64,000 nt of DNA, from assembly GCA_947452065.1 (NCBI GenBank), contig CANGBB010000004.1, positions 1 through 64,000 on the forward strand. Direction: 5' to 3'. The number at the start of each line of letters is the position of its first letter. Position 1 is the first letter of the stretch. The DNA comes from Gammaproteobacteria bacterium. Its GTDB lineage: Bacteria; Pseudomonadota; Gammaproteobacteria; Steroidobacterales; Steroidobacteraceae. The translations under genes and the position numbers were made by a program. The notes under the pieces were generated by a model that did no database searches, had not been told where the DNA came from, and worked only from the letters and a program-made list of their open reading frames with translations. Shown piece after piece: positions 60,562 through 64,000 of this stretch.

Positions 60562-61364
60562 GACGGACAGTAGTAAGTGGATCGCTGGCCGTGCACGAGC
60601 ATGCGAATGGGCGTGCCGCAGCGGCGGCAGGGTTCGCCGGCGCGTTCGTAGACGTAGAGTTTCTGACGGAAGTAGCCCGGTGTGCCCGACGGGTTCACGT
60701 AATCGCGCAGTGTGGTGCCGCCGGCACGGATGGCCATGCGCAACACTGCGCGGATGCTGCTCCACAGGCGCTGGATCTCGGCGTGAGTGAGTGAGCGCGC
60801 CGCGCGGCCCGGGCGGATGCCGGCGCGGAACAGCGCCTCGCTCGCGTAGATGTTGCCGACGCCCGTGACCAGGCGGCCATTCATCAGCAGCAGCTTGATG
60901 GCCACGCGCCGCGCGCGGGTGATGCGGTACAGGTAGTCGGCCGTGAATTCGCTGTCGAAGGGTTCGGGTGCCAGCGCACGCAGCAGCGGATGAGTGCTTG
61001 GATCTTCGCTGGTGTACAGGCAGCAGCCAAAGCGCCGCGGGTCGTTCAGTCTCAACGAGTGACCGTCATCGAGCAGCAGTTCGACATGATCATGGGTCAG
61101 TCGCGGTGTGGCTTCGGGCAGCACGCGCAGACTGCCGGACATGCCCAGATGGAAGATCAGGGTGCCCCGATCCAGTTTCAGCAGCAGATATTTGGCGCGG
61201 CGTTCGACGGCATGGATGCGCTGACCGCGCACCGTCGCCGGGAGGCTGGGTTCGATGGGCCAGCGCAGGCGCGGATGATGGACGAGGAGTTGCCGGATCG
61301 TGTGGCCGGCGAGCAGCGGCGCCAGACCGCGCCGCGTTGTCTCGACTTCCGGTAATTCGGGCAC
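60549..61364 (-). CDS. mutM: Formamidopyrimidine-DNA glycosylase
   Basis: Encodes 271 residues. [14 protein letters not shown] gives the catalytic P2 and E3 after Met removal. Middle helix-two-turn-helix and the C-terminal zinc finger ([24 protein letters not shown]) are intact. Removes 8-oxoguanine and Fapy lesions. Upstream ribosomal protein genes rpmG-rpmB and radC, on the same strand, are usual neighbours in gammaproteobacteria. Confidence 0.97.
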   Translation of the reverse strand: [271 protein letters not shown]

Positions 61365-61386
61365 GGTTGCTGCCCGCCGGAAATGG

Positions 61387-61542
61387 CTACTTGATCTTGG
61401 TTTCTTTGTACGCGACGTGCTTGCGCACGACCGGATCGAACTTGCGCAGTTCCATCTTTTCCGGATGGAGGCGCTTGTTCTTCATCGCGACGTAGAAGTG
61501 GCCGGTACCGGCCGAAGACAGCAGTTTGACTTTCTCACGCAT
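61387..61542 (-). CDS. rpmG: 50S ribosomal protein L33
   Basis: Encodes 51 residues: [18 protein letters not shown] begins the protein, followed by [20 protein letters not shown] and [13 protein letters not shown]. This is the zinc-free (Cys-less) L33 form typical of proteobacteria. It lies 28 bp behind rpmB and ahead of mutM. Confidence 0.97.
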   Translation of the reverse strand: MREKVKLLSSAGTGHFYVAMKNKRLHPEKMELRKFDPVVRKHVAYKETKIK

Positions 61543-61570
61543 GATGCAGCTTCCCGTTGGCTGGCGACGG

Positions 61571-61807
61571 TCAGATGTGTTCGCCGGCTGCGCGCAGCTC
61601 AGCGACGACCGCTTCGATGCCGTTCTTTTCGACCGTGCGCAGCGCGCTGGCGCTCAGACGCAGGCTCACCCAGCGCTTTTCGCCTTCCAGCCAGAAGCGC
61701 TGCGTGTGCAGGTTCGGCAGGAAGCGGCGGCGCTTGCGGTTGTTGGCGTGGGAAACAGTATTGCCGGTAATCGGCTTTTTGCCCGTGATCTGACAGACGC
61801 GCGACAT
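61571..61807 (-). CDS. rpmB: 50S ribosomal protein L28
   Basis: Encodes 78 residues. [20 protein letters not shown] is the family start and [18 protein letters not shown] follows. A C-terminal Ala/Glu-rich helix is as in other L28 proteins. The rpmB-rpmG pair is transcribed leftward with mutM likely in the same unit. Confidence 0.97.
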   Translation of the reverse strand: MSRVCQITGKKPITGNTVSHANNRKRRRFLPNLHTQRFWLEGEKRWVSLRLSASALRTVEKNGIEAVVAELRAAGEHI

Positions 61808-61946
61808 GACACAACCTCAAGAATCAATGACTTACGTGCGGCCGGGGGGTCCCGGCAGCGCTCGAAGGGCGGGCTTTATACCAGTTTCCGGGGCTGCTGA
61901 TCAACTGCCACGTGTCTGGGCGGCCTGACGGGTCCGGCCGATGGGG

Positions 61947-62624
61947 TTAGAGCAGGCCCCGTTCTGCGAAGGAGAGGCAGCCGTTGTCGGCGACGATGCA
62001 GTGATCGAGCACCCGGATGTCGACCAGGGCGAGCGCTTCGCGTAGCCGCTGCGTGATGAGCTGGTCGGCCTGACTGGGTTCGCTGACCCCGGAGGGGTGG
62101 TTGTGCGCCAGGATTACGGCCGCGGCGTTGCGCGCCAGGGCCTGTTTGACCACTTCGCGCGGGTGCACGCTGGCACCGTCGATGGTGCCGCGGAAAAGTT
62201 CGTCGAAGGCGATCAGGCGGTGGCGATTGTCCAGGTGCAGGCAGCAGAAGACCTCGTGCGGCTGGTCGCGCAGGCGGGAGATCAGAAAGCGGTGGGTGGC
62301 GGCCGGTGAGTCCAGCAGCGGCCCGGTGCGCATGGCTTCAGCGTAATAGCGGCGGGCCAGTTCGAGCGATGCCTGCATCCGGCACCAGCCGACCACGCCG
62401 AGGCCGCGCTGGCTGAGGGCTGACTCGCGCGAGGCGTTGAACAGATCGCGCAGGCTCCGGTGGGCGCTGAGCAGCTGGCGCGCCGTGTCCACGGCGCTGC
62501 GGCCCCGCTGGCCCGAGCAGCCCAACAGCGTGGCCAGCAGCTCGGCCTCGGACAGGGACTGGGCGCCGTTCAGCAGCAGCTTTTCCCGTGGGCGTTCGGA
62601 CAGGGGCCAGTCACTCAAGGGCAT
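61947..62624 (-). CDS. radC: RadC-family JAB/MPN-domain protein
   Basis: Encodes 225 residues. N-terminal helix-hairpin-helix region (REKLLLNGAQSLSEAELLATLLGCS) and C-terminal JAMM-like site HNHPSGVSEPSQAD. RadC family is conserved beside coaBC and rpmB; its cellular role is unresolved, with competence-related or DNA-processing roles proposed. Divergent from coaBC. Confidence 0.95.
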   Translation of the reverse strand: MPLSDWPLSERPREKLLLNGAQSLSEAELLATLLGCSGQRGRSAVDTARQLLSAHRSLRDLFNASRESALSQRGLGVVGWCRMQASLELARRYYAEAMRTGPLLDSPAATHRFLISRLRDQPHEVFCCLHLDNRHRLIAFDELFRGTIDGASVHPREVVKQALARNAAAVILAHNHPSGVSEPSQADQLITQRLREALALVDIRVLDHCIVADNGCLSFAERGLL

Positions 62625-62774
62625 GCGGGTTCACTCACACCTTCAGAGGCCTTTTGGGCGCCGGGCCCGTGGGTGGCCCGGGCGTGGGGGCAGTGTCGAC
62701 GATATGGCGGTAGCGTTCGATCCACATATCGGGCGTGCATGGCCCGAAACGCCGGGATTGGCCGATAATGGGCT

Positions 62775-64000
62775 GTGCGCGGTAAACACATCATCTTGGG
62801 CGTCACCGGCGGCATCGCGGCCTACAAGAGCGCGGAGCTGGTGCGTCGGCTCGTCGAGCGCGGCGCCGAGGTGCAGGTGGTGATGACCGCATCGGCACGT
62901 GAATTCATCGGCCCCACCACCTTCCAGGCCCTGTCCGGTCGCCCGGTACGCGACAGCCTGTGGGACAGCGCAGCCGAGGCGGCGATGGGTCATATCGAAT
63001 TGGCGCGCTGGGCCGATGTGGTGCTGGTCGCGCCCGCCAGCGCCGACTTCCTCGCGCGGCTGACTCACGGCCGAGCGGACGACCTGCTGGCCACTTTGTG
63101 TCTGGCGACGGATGCGCCCATCGTCGTGGCGCCGGCCATGAATCGTCTGATGTGGGCCAATGCCGCGACCCAGGCCAATGTCGCGACGCTGCGCTCTCGC
63201 GGCGTGCGGCTGCTCGGTCCCGGCAGCGGCGCGCAGGCCTGCGGCGAGGTGGGTGAGGGTCGTATGCTGGAGCCGCAGGAACTGGCCGACCATCTGGCCA
63301 TGCTGCTGGTGGATTCGGGTCCGCTGAGCGGACGGAAGATCGTGATCACCGCCGGCCCGACGCGCGAGGCCATCGATCCGGTGCGATTCGTGACCAACCG
63401 CAGCTCCGGCAAGATGGGTTTTGCCGTGGCGCAAGCGCTACGCGAAGCCGATGCGGAAGTGGTGCTGATCAGCGGGCCGGTGCATCTGCCGACGCCCCCC
63501 GGCGTGCGGCGCATCGACGTGGAGAGCGCGGCGCAGATGGCCGATGCGGTGCAGGCCGAGCTGGCGGGCACGGCTATTTTTATTGGCACGGCGGCGGTGG
63601 CGGATTATCGCCCCGAAGTATTCGCCGAGAAGAAGATCAAAAAGACCCAGCAGCGACTGGAGCTGGCGCTGGCACGCACGCCGGACATTCTGGCCGGCGT
63701 GGCCGCGAGCGCGGACCGGCCGTTTGTGGTCGGCTTTGCCGCCGAGACGGACGCGGTCGAGCGTCACGCCCGCGAGAAGCTGGTGCGCAAGAAGCTCGAC
63801 ATGATCGCGGCCAATGAAGTCGGGGCCTGCAAGGCCTTCGACTGTGAGGACAACTCGCTGCTCGTGCTCTGGGACAACGGCCGGGCGGAATTGCCCCACA
63901 GCCCAAAGCTGGAACTGGCGCGTGCGCTGGTCAGGCTGATCATCGAGCGCTGGCAGGCACAGGGCGGCGACGCAGTGGGCGAGCACGCGGGCCAGACCCG
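62775..64000 (+). CDS. coaBC: Phosphopantothenoylcysteine decarboxylase/synthetase CoaBC (3' incomplete)
   Basis: From GTG 62775 the frame stays open to the right edge (408 codons, nearly complete). The CoaC half shows ILGVTGGIAAYKSAELVRRL, the active-site His in MGHIELARWAD, and the APAMNRLMW motif. The CoaB half shows ITAGPTREAIDPVRFVTNRSSGKMGFA and AVADYRPEVFAEKKIKK with the catalytic Lys. It makes 4'-phosphopantetheine, the substrate of CoaD encoded 5 kb away. The upstream ATG 62768 is out of frame. Confidence 0.95.
   Translation, partial: MRGKHIILGVTGGIAAYKSAELVRRLVERGAEVQVVMTASAREFIGPTTFQALSGRPVRDSLWDSAAEAAMGHIELARWADVVLVAPASADFLARLTHGRADDLLATLCLATDAPIVVAPAMNRLMWANAATQANVATLRSRGVRLLGPGSGAQACGEVGEGRMLEPQELADHLAMLLVDSGPLSGRKIVITAGPTREAIDPVRFVTNRSSGKMGFAVAQALREADAEVVLISGPVHLPTPPGVRRIDVESAAQMADAVQAELAGTAIFIGTAAVADYRPEVFAEKKIKKTQQRLELALARTPDILAGVAASADRPFVVGFAAETDAVERHAREKLVRKKLDMIAANEVGACKAFDCEDNSLLVLWDNGRAELPHSPKLELARALVRLIIERWQAQGGDAVGEHAGQT

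Overview
The window is a GC-rich, gene-dense stretch of a bacterial chromosome. It most likely comes from a polarly flagellated gammaproteobacterium on the Xanthomonadales/Nevskiales/Steroidobacterales side. That placement is inferred from three things: a FleQ-type flagellar hierarchy with flhF-flhG-fliA, the neighbourhood rpoH-ftsX-ftsE-ftsY / rsmD-coaD, and the run mutM-rpmG-rpmB-radC / coaBC. No rRNA, tRNA, CRISPR array or intact insertion sequence was recognised.

Region 1 (1-28.6 kb) is a flagellar island. It opens with the 3' end of a flagellin gene and two tandem fliS-like chaperone genes, then two sigma54-activator genes (FleQ-like and FleR/FlrC-like), both lacking sensory N-termini. 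The long operon fliE-F-G-H-I-J-K-L-M-N-O-P-Q-R-flhB follows, with many 4-bp start/stop overlaps. Three unfamiliar genes come next (17171-19597): a DamX-like membrane protein with a degenerate ATPase-like half and a SPOR-like C-terminus, and two coiled-coil proteins. A convergent flgP/flgT-like pair lies on the minus strand. The island ends with flhA, an flhF with eroded GTPase motifs, flhG(fleN), fliA, motA, motB and a Sel1-repeat gene. Sigma54 -24/-12 sites precede the second activator gene and flhA, and a FliA-type site precedes the second fliS. This gives a readable cascade: FleQ, then FleR and sigma54, then the basal body and export genes with FliA, then late genes.

Region 2 (28.6-53.4 kb) is accessory and metabolic. 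It holds a secreted NTF2-like/TonB-C-like fusion, an orphan Rossmann-like protein, two small lipoproteins and a 505-residue potassium-channel-like protein with two complete voltage sensors but one pore. It also holds a secreted PAP-like phosphatase, an arylsulfotransferase-like protein, PBP7-type endopeptidase, oxidoreductases and an FAH-family enzyme. The divergent pair apt / MTA-SAH nucleosidase-like has overlapping start codons. Further on are a truncated adenylation-domain fragment abutting an rcnA-like Ni/Co exporter, an MFS permease, a 1316-residue FAD/Fe-S oxidoreductase, a PEGA lipoprotein pair and an alpha/beta hydrolase.

Region 3 (53.4-64 kb) is conserved housekeeping: rpoH with a near-perfect CIRCE operator over its promoter, ftsX-ftsE-ftsY, rsmD-coaD-ggt, alkA/mutM, rpmG, rpmB, radC and an incomplete coaBC running off the end.

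The observations most worth following up are the tandem-voltage-sensor channel, the unknown three-gene module inside the export-gate operon, the degenerate FlhF next to a normal FlhG, the sensorless pair of sigma54 activators, and HrcA-type control of rpoH.
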